From Opitutia bacterium Tous-C4FEB (GTDB lineage: Bacteria; Verrucomicrobiota; Verrucomicrobiia; Opitutales; Opitutaceae): 55,641 bases of DNA. The stretch is taken from assembly GCA_002304445.1 (NCBI GenBank), contig NEVA01000021.1:1-55641 (forward strand), given 5' to 3'. The translations under genes and the position numbers were made by a program. This document shows positions 35,984 through 44,547 of this stretch, piece after piece (position 1 is the first letter of the stretch; each line of letters begins with the position of its first letter). The notes beneath the pieces are model-generated. The model was given only the letters and a program-made list of their open reading frames with translations. It was not told the DNA's origin and made no database searches.

Positions 35984-38611
35984 TCATTGCGCGGGCGCGG
36001 GCACTCCGTAAGCCGCGAGTTTTTCAGTGGCCTGACCCGCGCCCGGAAGCCCGCTCTTCAGCAGTAAAAGCCAGGCCTTTTTCGCTTCCTCCAAATTTCC
36101 CTGTCGCTCCCTTAACGCGCCAAACTCCAACAGTGTTTTCGCTATCCAATAGGGCCCTTTTGATCCCAGCTGCGCTCTCATTTTAGGTTCGATCAAAAAG
36201 GCCATCACAACATCTCGCCACCATACGGTCGCCGCTTTCTCGGCCTCACCGCGTTGTTTGAGCACCGCCCCGAGATTAAATCCCGCCTCGACCCGCACAT
36301 CCACCGGAGCATCCACCCGATCACGCAGATTTTCGAGCAATGCGAGCGCGCTTTCTTGATGAGCAGGATCGCTCGCCGCCTGCGCATTGTGAGTTAGCGC
36401 CAAGGCCAACTGCGCGAGTACCACGTCCGGTCTCGCCGCGAAATTGTTCACCAAATCCTCGTAGGCCTGCTGCGCTTGCGGAAACTGATTCAGCTTTCGC
36501 AAAAGGTGTCCTTGTTTTAGCCGCGCAGCGAAAATCAGGTCGCTTTCGGGATAACGCTTCACCAAATCCTCGATCAAACGATTGGCCTCCGCGAGATTGG
36601 CCTCGCCCCTAGCTTCAGCCTGCAACGCCGCAAAATACAGCGCATACGGCGCGTTGATGTTCTTCGGAAAGTCGTCCGCCAATTTTGTGTAGAGTTGCTG
36701 CGCTTCCACCAATTTGAACTGCTTCACGTAATAGTCCGCCTCCTCGAGGTAAGACGATACCGCTGCTTCGGATTCGGGAAACTCTACCCGCAATTTTCGC
36801 AACTGCTCCAGCGCCGCCGCCTCGTTTTTTTGCCGGAAGAACGCCTGCGCCTTTACCACGGCCGCGGAGCTTGCGATTTCCTTGCCCATCGCAGGAGACA
36901 CCCCGCCCAGAGTCTTCTCCAGAATGACGAGATAGTCCAAAGTCTTCGCCGGCTGCGGCGGGGAAATGTCCAACGTCAACCGCGCCCTCAACCACTCGAG
37001 CCGCGCTCGCAGGTCCGCCGATAGGCCCGGATCGACTTCGCCGCCCAAAAGCCGCTCCACCCGCTCGAACGCCGCCGCCGCTCCCCCCGCGCCACGCGCT
37101 TGGAGGGCCCGCGCCAAATTCCATTCCGCTTTCCAACGCTCCTCAGCACGAAACTCTGGCTCACGCACCAGCCCATCGAGCGCTGTGCTCGCCGCATCCA
37201 AGGCACCCGCTTCGATCTCCGCTTGCACCCGCTGAAACTTGAGTTCGCTCAACCTCACCCCGGTCAAGTTCGCCGGTGGGTCCCTCAACACCGCCGCGTA
37301 GGCGTCCGCCGCCGATCTGAAATCCTGCGCCCGAAACCACGCTTCCGCCACCAATACGCCCAATTCAGCGCGCCGTGTGCCCGCCGCCATCGCCGCCGCC
37401 GCGCGCGTTGCGCTGTCCGCCGCCAACCGGTAACGCCGCTGCTCCCAGGCCGCTCCGGTCAACACGGCCAACGCTTCCGCCTTCAGCCCCGATCCGGGAA
37501 ATTTTTCCAACAGAGCCCGGGCGTCATTCTCCGCCGCCGCATAGCTCTTGTCGCCCAAAAGCAAACTCGCCCGATACAGATAAAAATCTTCCTGCAACGG
37601 ATGGGCCGGCACCAACGCGATCAACCGCCCCAATTCCGCCCGCAATTGCCCGCGCGCCGGATTCTTTTCCGAGGCCTGCGCCAGCAAACGCAGCGCCATC
37701 CGTTGCCGCACCGGATCTTTGCCCGTCGCGACCAATTCGCTCAAGGCCACCCGCCCCTCCCCTTCCCCCGCACCCGCAATCAACCCAAGCCACAAACGAA
37801 AATCATCGGAATACTGCCGTTCATCCCGCGGCAGAATCAGCAGCTGCTGCTTGATGACCTCGATCGCCTGCGCTTTCCGACCGAGCGCATTGAGATTCGC
37901 GGCATAACCCCGGGCCGCCAGGAATCCGAGCGCCTGGCCGGCCGACCGTTCCATGGCCAGCCGCTGTTCCGCGAGTTGGGCCTCGTTACCACTCCCGCTA
38001 CGGCGCAACAGCGACCACTCTTCCTCAAGCCGAAACCGCGTGCGTACCAAGTCCGATCCTGCGGCCGCCTGCGCCTGCTCGAAGGCCTTGTTCGTCGCTT
38101 TCACATCGCCCGCCGCGCCGGCCAACAACGCCTGCGCGAAAAACCACCAAGCCCGATCCACTTCGGTCAGCTCCGTCTCTTTCACCGCTGCCACCGCCGC
38201 ACCCGCCGCCTCCATCTTGCGCAGGGCCAGCGCCGCCAACCCTGCGCGCAACTGCCACGCACTGCCACGCAGCCCGACAAATTCGTTCAGCACCTTCTCC
38301 GCCTCCGCCGCGCGGCCTTCGTCAAGCAAAGCCGTCGCCAGACCCAAAGTCAGCGCTGCGCGGTCTGCGCCGGGATCGGCCAACGCCACGCGGTAAAGCT
38401 CTGCCGCTGTGACCGGGAATCCCAGTTCGTGTGCCCGTTGGGCCGCCGACGCCGTCAAGGCCGCTATCCCACTCGTTGACCCCGCTTCGGTCGTGCTGGC
38501 CAGTGGCACCACTCGGTTCAACGGCGCTTCAGTTTGGGCCAACGTCCACGGCAAAACCGCAAACGCCGCCACCCAAGAGAGAAAAAAAGTCGAACTTCGA
38601 CGAGGACGCAT
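35984..38611 (-). CDS. Large periplasmic TPR-repeat protein
   Basis: The 875-residue protein has a signal peptide (FFLSWVAAFAVLPWTLAQ) and then almost only helical repeats of TPR/YbgF type, for example AAELYRVALADPGADRAALT, LYTKLADDFPKNINAPYALY, LIEDLVKRYPESDLIFAARL and AQQAYEDLVNNFAARPDVVL. A GGAGG site 8 nt upstream supports the ATG at 38611. It ends 66 nt before exbB, on the same strand. TPR proteins next to ExbBD or TolQR often act as periplasmic scaffolds; a scaffold for the Ton complex is inferred. Confidence 0.85.
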   Translation of the reverse strand: MRPRRSSTFFLSWVAAFAVLPWTLAQTEAPLNRVVPLASTTEAGSTSGIAALTASAAQRAHELGFPVTAAELYRVALADPGADRAALTLGLATALLDEGRAAEAEKVLNEFVGLRGSAWQLRAGLAALALRKMEAAGAAVAAVKETELTEVDRAWWFFAQALLAGAAGDVKATNKAFEQAQAAAGSDLVRTRFRLEEEWSLLRRSGSGNEAQLAEQRLAMERSAGQALGFLAARGYAANLNALGRKAQAIEVIKQQLLILPRDERQYSDDFRLWLGLIAGAGEGEGRVALSELVATGKDPVRQRMALRLLAQASEKNPARGQLRAELGRLIALVPAHPLQEDFYLYRASLLLGDKSYAAAENDARALLEKFPGSGLKAEALAVLTGAAWEQRRYRLAADSATRAAAAMAAGTRRAELGVLVAEAWFRAQDFRSAADAYAAVLRDPPANLTGVRLSELKFQRVQAEIEAGALDAASTALDGLVREPEFRAEERWKAEWNLARALQARGAGGAAAAFERVERLLGGEVDPGLSADLRARLEWLRARLTLDISPPQPAKTLDYLVILEKTLGGVSPAMGKEIASSAAVVKAQAFFRQKNEAAALEQLRKLRVEFPESEAAVSSYLEEADYYVKQFKLVEAQQLYTKLADDFPKNINAPYALYFAALQAEARGEANLAEANRLIEDLVKRYPESDLIFAARLKQGHLLRKLNQFPQAQQAYEDLVNNFAARPDVVLAQLALALTHNAQAASDPAHQESALALLENLRDRVDAPVDVRVEAGFNLGAVLKQRGEAEKAATVWWRDVVMAFLIEPKMRAQLGSKGPYWIAKTLLEFGALRERQGNLEEAKKAWLLLLKSGLPGAGQATEKLAAYGVPAPAQ

Positions 38612-38771
38612 GATTCCCCTCCAACGTGCTCGACCTCGGCCAACAATCAATCGCGATGTGGCCAGTTCCGCCTCGCCCGACGCATGATTAGACCTATCAT
38701 CTGCGTAGGTTCATCCGCTCCGCCCACGACTTTCGAACCTCCGCACTCCCACTCCGAACTCCCACGCTACC

Positions 38772-39371
38772 ATGCTCATCCTTATCATCCTCGGCATCAT
38801 CTTCGCCATTTTTCTCATCGCCGCGTTCTGGATCACCAGCATCTACAACGCCCTCGTCGCCCTCCGCAATCGCTTCAAAAACGCCTTCGCCCAAATCGAC
38901 GTCCAACTCAAGCGCCGCTACGATCTCATCCCCAACCTCGTCGAGACCGCCAAGGGCTACATGAAGCACGAGAGCACCACGCTCGAAGCCGTCATCAAGG
39001 CCCGCAACATCGCCGCCGCCGCCGCTTCCGCCGTCGCCGCCAATCCCGCCGATGGCAACGCGATGAAAGGCCTGCTTTCTGCCGAAGCCGGCCTCGGCGG
39101 CGCGCTCTCCCGCCTCATGGTCGTCTCCGAGCAATACCCCGACCTCAAGGCCAACCAAAACATGATGCAGCTCACCGAGGAGCTCACTTCGACCGAGAAC
39201 AAAGTCGGCTTCGCGCGTCAGGCCTACAACGACGCCGTCATGGCCTACAACACCGCCCGCGAGATCTTCCCCAACGTGATTTTCGCCGGCATGTTCGGCT
39301 TCCAACCCGCCGAACTCTTCAAGATCGAAGACCCCACCGAGCGGAATGCTCCGAAGGTTTCCTTCAACTGA
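38772..39371 (+). CDS. lemA: LemA family protein
   Basis: The 199-residue protein has an N-terminal membrane helix (IILGIIFAIFLIAAFWITSI) and the LemA core: YNALVALRNRFKNAFAQIDV followed by QLKRRYDLIPNLVETAKGYM, then ESTTLEAVIKARN and the C-terminal EIFPNVIFAGMFGF. The function is unsettled; it often neighbours M48 proteases, as here. The divergent 160-nt gap to the TPR gene must contain both promoters. Confidence 0.94.
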   Translation: MLILIILGIIFAIFLIAAFWITSIYNALVALRNRFKNAFAQIDVQLKRRYDLIPNLVETAKGYMKHESTTLEAVIKARNIAAAAASAVAANPADGNAMKGLLSAEAGLGGALSRLMVVSEQYPDLKANQNMMQLTEELTSTENKVGFARQAYNDAVMAYNTAREIFPNVIFAGMFGFQPAELFKIEDPTERNAPKVSFN

Positions 39372-39422
39372 CGACTACCGCAGGACCGGGAATCCTTTCC
39401 TCGTCACCTTAACTTTCGCCCA

Positions 39423-39773
39423 ATGGAAACGATCAGCGGCTACGCGAAACCGAGCGGGAGCGAAAAGATTTGGTCTCTTCTGAGTCATCTCTCCGGACTT
39501 ATCGGTGTTCCGTTTTTGCTGCCCCTCGTCGTTTACCTCTCGATGCGCGGCGATTCTCGCTACGTGATAGACAACGCCCGGGAAGCCTTAAATTTCCACC
39601 TTTCTATCCTGCTCTATTGCCTAATTTGTCTGCTGCTCAGCGTCATTTTGATCGGTCTGCCGTTGATGATTTTGATCGGCTTAGCCTATTTGGTGCTCTC
39701 GATCATCGCCGCGGTAAAAGCCGCGGACGGTGGCTGCTACCGTTACCCGCTGACGTTGCGGTTCGTGAGATGA
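39423..39773 (+). CDS. DUF4870 (Tic20-like) small membrane protein
   Basis: The 116-residue protein reads KIWSLLSHLSGLIGVPFLLP, then SRYVIDNAREALNFHLSILL and RYPLTLRFVR. The H-L-S-G, D-N-A-x-E-A-x-N-F and final L-R-F-(I/V) motifs are typical of DUF4870/Tic20-like proteins with three to four membrane helices. The role is unknown. It sits between lemA and the M48 protease in a probable operon. Confidence 0.85.
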   Translation: METISGYAKPSGSEKIWSLLSHLSGLIGVPFLLPLVVYLSMRGDSRYVIDNAREALNFHLSILLYCLICLLLSVILIGLPLMILIGLAYLVLSIIAAVKAADGGCYRYPLTLRFVR

Positions 39774-39821
39774 TCCCTCCGCGTAGCAAAGCGAATCGGG
39801 CCAGCCAAAGTTAGCGCTCCG

Positions 39822-41801
39822 ATGGACTTCTTCGAAGCCCAAGCCCGCGCCAAAAAGCGCACGTCACGGCTCGTTGCGCTTTTCTCGCTCGCCGTCCTCG
39901 GCACCATCGCCGCCGGCTACTTCGGCGCCGTTTTCCTGTCGCGCCAAATCTCCGAGAGCGATTACCGCCCTCGCTCAAGCCGATACTCCGAACGCTCTCA
40001 GCTCTCCGCTTTTCGCTCTCAGCTCTCCCCCTCCGCCTCCCTCTGGCAGCCCAAGCTCTTCGCCCTCGTTTCCCTCGGCACCCTCGCCGTCGTCGGCCTC
40101 GCCTCTCTTTATAAATGGCACCAGTTCTCCGGCGGCGGCTCCGCCGTCGCCGAGAGTGTCGGCGGTCGACGCGTCGATCCGCACACCACGGATCTCGCCG
40201 AGCGCCGTCTCCTCAACGTCGTTGAGGAAATGGCCCTCGCTTCCGGCGTCCCCATGCCCGGCGTCTACGTCCTCGACGACGAACCCGCCATCAACGCCTT
40301 CGCCGCCGGCCTCACCACCGCCGATGCCGTCGTCGCCGTCACCCGCGGCACCCTAGAAAAACTCACGCGCGACGAACTCCAGGGCGTCGTCGCCCACGAG
40401 TTCAGCCACATCCTCAACGGCGACATGCGCCTCAACCTGCGCCTCACGTCGCTCATCTTCGGCATCCTCGTCCTCGGTCTCATCGGCCGCGGCATCCTCT
40501 CGTCGCTCGGCCGCGCCCGCGTCACCTCTTCGCGCAACAGCAAGAACTCCGGCGGCATTCTCGTCGCCATCGGCGCCGCCGGCCTCGGCCTTCTGGTCAT
40601 CGGCTACGTCGGCTATTTTTTCGGTCGTCTCATCCAGGCCGCCGTCTCCCGCCAACGCGAATTTTTGGCCGACGCCGCCGCCGTCCAATTCACCCGCAAT
40701 CCCACCGGCATCGGCGGCGCCCTCAAGAAAATCGCCGGCTACGCCATGGGTTCCGCCCTCGCCTCCCAAAAGAGCGCCGCCATCGGCCACTTCTTTTTCG
40801 CCCAAGGTTTCCGCTCCATGTTCGGTGGTCTCTGGGCCACGCACCCGCCCGTCGAAGAACGTATCCGCGCCGTCGAGCCCGGCTTCGACGGCAAGGTTTT
40901 CGATCCCCCGAAAATCGTGGATGTGAACTACGACACCTGGTCCCAAGTCCGCGGCATCGCCGCGCAATCCTCCAAGTCCCGGATCGATCCCGTGTCTCCG
41001 GTCTCTAATCCAAAATTCTTCCCGCCCGGCTCCCTCAACCTCGCGCTCCTCGACGACGCCCATTCGCTCCACGCCTCCCTCCCGCCCCGCCTCCTCGCCG
41101 CCGCCCATTCGCCCGTCCAGGCTCCGGTTCTCCTCTACGGACTGCTCCTCTCCGACGACGAATCCGTCCAACGTCGCCAGATTTCCCTCATCGCCAGCCG
41201 CGCCGGCGGTGAGGCGCTGCATCTCCTCGAAAACCTCGACGCCCCTCTTCGCTCGCTCGGCCCCGAGCAAAAACTTCCGCTGCTCCAACTCGCCCTGCCC
41301 GCGTTAAAAACCCTGCGGCCCACCGTCCTCGCACCGTTTTTCGAACTGCTCGATGAGCTCGTCCACGCCGACTCCCGCGTCTCCCCGTTCGAGTTCGCCC
41401 TGCAAAAGTTTCTCCTGCGCAACGTCGCCGCCAACCGCGCCCCCGCAACCGCGATCACCCAGATCTACTCCTTCCAAGCCGTCGCGCCCGAGATCGCCAC
41501 CGTCCTTTCCGTGCTAGCCCACGCCAGCCCCGGCGACACCGCCGCAGCGTTCGCCGCCGGCGCCGCGCAACTCAAACTTCTCGACCGTCGCCTCGACGCG
41601 CCCGCGGTGTCCATCGATCTCGCCGCTCTCGACCTCGCGCTCGACAAACTCGCCACCGCCAGCGCGCCCATCAAACAGCGCCTCCTCGTCGCCGCGACCG
41701 CCGTCGTCACCGCCAACGGCGAAGTTCACGTCGAAGAATACGAACTCCTCCGCGCGATCGCCGCCACCCTCGACATTCCCCTTCCGCCCCTGCCGAGGTA
41801 A
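39822..41801 (+). CDS. Membrane M48-family zinc metalloprotease with C-terminal TerB-like segment
   Basis: The 659-residue protein has membrane helices near residues 19-40 and 78-98, then an M48 peptidase domain with the zinc motif HEFSH at 192-196 and the third ligand in REFLADAAAV (Glu280). Two further helices lie between (LIFGILVLGLIGRGI, GAAGLGLLVIGYVGYFF). A long C-terminal extension follows, ending with RLLVAATAVVTANGEVHVEE, which resembles the tellurite-resistance TerB helix bundle. Length far exceeds HtpX (about 290). Two low-complexity inserts (residues 57-70 and 389-400) are encoded by the dispersed microrepeat. A role in membrane-protein quality control is likely. Confidence 0.9.
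   Translation: MDFFEAQARAKKRTSRLVALFSLAVLGTIAAGYFGAVFLSRQISESDYRPRSSRYSERSQLSAFRSQLSPSASLWQPKLFALVSLGTLAVVGLASLYKWHQFSGGGSAVAESVGGRRVDPHTTDLAERRLLNVVEEMALASGVPMPGVYVLDDEPAINAFAAGLTTADAVVAVTRGTLEKLTRDELQGVVAHEFSHILNGDMRLNLRLTSLIFGILVLGLIGRGILSSLGRARVTSSRNSKNSGGILVAIGAAGLGLLVIGYVGYFFGRLIQAAVSRQREFLADAAAVQFTRNPTGIGGALKKIAGYAMGSALASQKSAAIGHFFFAQGFRSMFGGLWATHPPVEERIRAVEPGFDGKVFDPPKIVDVNYDTWSQVRGIAAQSSKSRIDPVSPVSNPKFFPPGSLNLALLDDAHSLHASLPPRLLAAAHSPVQAPVLLYGLLLSDDESVQRRQISLIASRAGGEALHLLENLDAPLRSLGPEQKLPLLQLALPALKTLRPTVLAPFFELLDELVHADSRVSPFEFALQKFLLRNVAANRAPATAITQIYSFQAVAPEIATVLSVLAHASPGDTAAAFAAGAAQLKLLDRRLDAPAVSIDLAALDLALDKLATASAPIKQRLLVAATAVVTANGEVHVEEYELLRAIAATLDIPLPPLPR
39993..40028 (+). repeat. 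In-frame microrepeat, copy C (two 15-nt units 21 bp apart)
   Basis: CGCTCTCAGCTCTCC occurs at 39993-40007 and again at 40014-40028, so the period is 21 bp. It encodes R-S-Q-L-S-A-F-R-S-Q-L-S in the loop between the first two membrane helices of the M48 protease. It uses the same reading frame as copies A and B. Confidence 0.7.
40995..41006 (+). repeat. Related microrepeat TCTCCGGTCTCT (SPVSNPKF linker)
   Basis: The 12-mer is identical to the part just before copy A (1760-1771) and is read in the same frame (S-P-V-S). It lies in the linker between the M48 peptidase domain and the C-terminal extension. Confidence 0.5.
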
Positions 41802-41844
41802 GATCACCGCTCGCCGACGCCCGCCCCGTCCCGCCCGCCTGCGC

Positions 41845-41877
41845 AAAAAAAGAGCCGCTCCCAAAGGAAGCGGCTCT
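41845..41877 (-). terminator. Intrinsic terminator of the choice-of-anchor I gene
   Basis: On the minus strand AGAGCCGCT-TCCTTTGGG-AGCGGCTCT forms a 9-bp stem followed by seven T. It lies 30 nt after the stop of the minus-strand gene. The plus-strand side lacks a T-run, so it serves the minus strand. Confidence 0.88.
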
Positions 41878-41906
41878 CGCCAAAACTATACTCTTGGAGA
41901 AACCGG

Positions 41907-44324
41907 TTACGGCAGATCGTAAACTTCAAGCAGCAGATGACCGGAGACCGAGCCGGTCCCGGTGACATGCACCGTGTAGGCGGCCCCGGCGGTAAGCGTG
42001 ATCTTCACCGCCGCCGACTTCGCATCCGTATCGAGACCAAACGCGCCCGCCGCCGTGAAGTCGGCCGCCGTCACGCCGCTCGCCCAATCGTCGTTGTCGG
42101 CGACCCGAAGCGCGCCGCGATAAACCTCGATCTTCGGATCGGCCAAGCCGCCGCTGAGACCAAAAGCCGAGAGCCGCGCGCCGACCGCCCGGATCAGCAC
42201 CGTCTTGGTACCGGTGCCAGTGATCGCAAAGCCGCCGATAAACATGTCGCCCGCCCCGCCCGTCCAGCCCAAGGCGGAGAGCGCACCAAAGCGGGCGCCG
42301 GCCCCGAGTCCGTAGAGTTCGACCAAGGTGTTGCCCGCAGTCCGAGCCGCCATTTGCAGCGTAAAGGTGCCGCTGGCGCCCACCCGGGCCAATGCGGCAT
42401 CCCGACTGCCGGCCGTAAGCGGAAACGCCCCGGCCGCGCTGAACAACGAGGCCGGCGTCGTGGTCGCGCTCCAATCATCGTTGCTGTCGAGTTGGGTCGT
42501 GCCGCTGAACAGCGCGATCCGCGGATCTTCCAAGGCATTCGTCACGCCGAAGCCCGCGAGACCGGGTCCGACCGCGCGGGTCAAAACCGAGTCCGCACCG
42601 GCCACCCGAAAGCCGACCGTGAGCAATTGATTGGCCACCACATTAGCACGAATCGAACTGGCGGCGATTTGCGCGGCCGACGGCACGATCTCGATGATGG
42701 CGACGGATCCGTCGATATTCGCATCAGGCACCCCTTCATAACCCGCGATCAAGCAGGGCCGACCGGTGGGGCTTTCCGCCGCGGAAACAAACACCAAAGT
42801 CTCAGGAGAAACATACTGCGTGCCGGTCACGACCGAGGTCCCGTTGACCACGTTAAAGTAACCGACGATCTGCACCTTGTTCAGATCGGTGATGTCGAAT
42901 TGGAACAGCCCGTTCTGCCGCTCGGCGCCCAAAAAGATATACTGGCGGCCGCCGATTTCTCCATAGGCCAACGCCTCGGGCTCCGGCCCTTTGTCGTCGG
43001 AGCGCGTGTCGATCGCATTGGCCGTGCCGTTGTTCATGTTGAACGTGAGCGGGAAATTGTTGCGCACGAACTCCTCGATCATCGAACCGCTGTCGAACAC
43101 GCGGTTGCCGGCTTCGTCCCACAGCGTGAAGCTGCGCGTGCCGATCATCGTCGGCACCTCGATGCCCGCATCGGCGTCGAGGTTGCCGTCAACGCGCGAG
43201 ATATTGAGGCGGCCGATCCCGGCCGAGTTGTTCACGCTGCCGGCAAAAACCAGATCGCCCGCGCCATCGAGCACGACATCGACGATTCCGGCGGCACCCG
43301 CCCGGGCGATGTCACCGTCGTCCGTGCGCGCGTCACCTTCATTGGCGGTGGCCATCAGGCGCCGGCCACCGTGCACAAACGTCTGCATCGTGTCGGGCAT
43401 CGGCAAACCGGGCACGACATCGTTGATGTTGATCGCATTGATGCCGCCGCCCGTCGGATCTTGGTCGGAACCGTCGATGCGCTGCGTGATCGTGCCGAGA
43501 TAATTGATCGCGGTAAACTTGTTGGCGTTGGGCCCGGTGAGATCGAGGACCGCGATGGCGTTGTTCTCCTGCAACGTGACGTAAACTTTGTCGTTCGTCG
43601 GCGCCGTGAACTCCGGCTCGATATAGAGATAACGCTCCGCCGCCGGGATATTCACGACATTGATGCGGACGGCGTTGAGGTTAACGCCGGCAGCCAAGCC
43701 GGTGTTGAAGTCCACCGTCGTCACCGCCGGGACCTCGGTGTTGAAACTGGCCGCCGACGTGATCGCCGCGACATTCACGACGCTGACCGAGCCGGGCGCC
43801 TGCGCCGCGTTGGCCGTAAACTCGCCTTCATTCGCCACGATCACCTTCGTACCATCGGGCGTGAACTTGACCGCGTCCGGGTGGAAGCCGACGTCGACTG
43901 TCCGCACCACGTTGCCGGTGGCCAATTCAAAGAATGCGACCTTGCCGAGCACCCGCGTATTGTCCGTCGGGATAATCGTCGCGACGCCGAAACCGCGACC
44001 GTTCGGATCGGCTGCGACGCTGCTCACCGAGAGCGTGGCGGCGGCGCCGAGAATATTGTCGAAATTGGCCGAGGCGACAAACGTGAGCGCGCCCGATGCC
44101 GCCAACGAGTAGATGTCGACCTTGTGGCTGACACCGGTGGTGCGACCCAGCGAGTTGGTCACGAGAACCAAATCGGCCCCGGATGGATGATTGTAGTGAG
44201 CGACCACTTCGCCGCCTCCGGGGATAGAAACCCCCGAGACAAACCTCAATTCGGCCCGGGCCGAAGTCGTTACAAGCAACAGGAGAAGAGCTGATGCCAA
44301 ACGGTTGATGGATTTTGAGAACAT
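41907..44324 (-). CDS. Choice-of-anchor I family secreted beta-propeller protein
   Basis: The 805-residue protein has a signal peptide (INRLASALLLLLVTTSARA) and a beta-propeller domain with GFHPDAVKFTPDGTKVIVAN, PEPEALAYGEIGGRQYIFLG and YVSPETLVFVSAAESPTGRP, the pattern of choice-of-anchor I proteins, sometimes annotated alkaline-phosphatase-like. The last 240 residues hold two tandem copies of a domain with 'LTRAVGPGLAGFGV / LIRAVGARLSAFGL' and 'DSNDDW / ADNDDW', a C-terminal module I associate with Opitutaceae surface proteins. The ATG at 44324 gives the signal peptide; an ATG at 44360 adds a non-signal extension. Function unknown; probably extracellular and calcium-binding. Confidence 0.85.
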   Translation of the reverse strand: MFSKSINRLASALLLLLVTTSARAELRFVSGVSIPGGGEVVAHYNHPSGADLVLVTNSLGRTTGVSHKVDIYSLAASGALTFVASANFDNILGAAATLSVSSVAADPNGRGFGVATIIPTDNTRVLGKVAFFELATGNVVRTVDVGFHPDAVKFTPDGTKVIVANEGEFTANAAQAPGSVSVVNVAAITSAASFNTEVPAVTTVDFNTGLAAGVNLNAVRINVVNIPAAERYLYIEPEFTAPTNDKVYVTLQENNAIAVLDLTGPNANKFTAINYLGTITQRIDGSDQDPTGGGINAININDVVPGLPMPDTMQTFVHGGRRLMATANEGDARTDDGDIARAGAAGIVDVVLDGAGDLVFAGSVNNSAGIGRLNISRVDGNLDADAGIEVPTMIGTRSFTLWDEAGNRVFDSGSMIEEFVRNNFPLTFNMNNGTANAIDTRSDDKGPEPEALAYGEIGGRQYIFLGAERQNGLFQFDITDLNKVQIVGYFNVVNGTSVVTGTQYVSPETLVFVSAAESPTGRPCLIAGYEGVPDANIDGSVAIIEIVPSAAQIAASSIRANVVANQLLTVGFRVAGADSVLTRAVGPGLAGFGVTNALEDPRIALFSGTTQLDSNDDWSATTTPASLFSAAGAFPLTAGSRDAALARVGASGTFTLQMAARTAGNTLVELYGLGAGARFGALSALGWTGGAGDMFIGGFAITGTGTKTVLIRAVGARLSAFGLSGGLADPKIEVYRGALRVADNDDWASGVTAADFTAAGAFGLDTDAKSAAVKITLTAGAAYTVHVTGTGSVSGHLLLEVYDLP

Positions 44325-44547
44325 CCTCAATTTTAAGGCGAAACCAATGACGCGGCGCACGTCCCGCTTTGTGACAATTGCGTGCTGCTGTAACTCGGCC
44401 GAAACAATTCCTTCACTCGTTTGGGCTCCCTGCGCATCCTAACCGATCCGTTCAAGCCGGGTCGAACCTCGGTGCGGCGGCCCCATCCAATCGCAAACGA
44501 TCTTACCCCACGCGAAACCGCTTCCCGAAAGCAGCGTCTTACTCCTC

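Noticed and set aside
37100-38479. 459-codon Arg/Pro/His-rich frame opposite the TPR gene
   Set aside because: Typical GC-rich shadow; the TPR gene has a ribosome site, signal peptide and repeats.
41937-44294. 785-codon open frame opposite the choice-of-anchor I gene
   Set aside because: Arg/His/Asp-rich composition without domain pattern; the minus-strand gene has signal peptide, domains and terminator.
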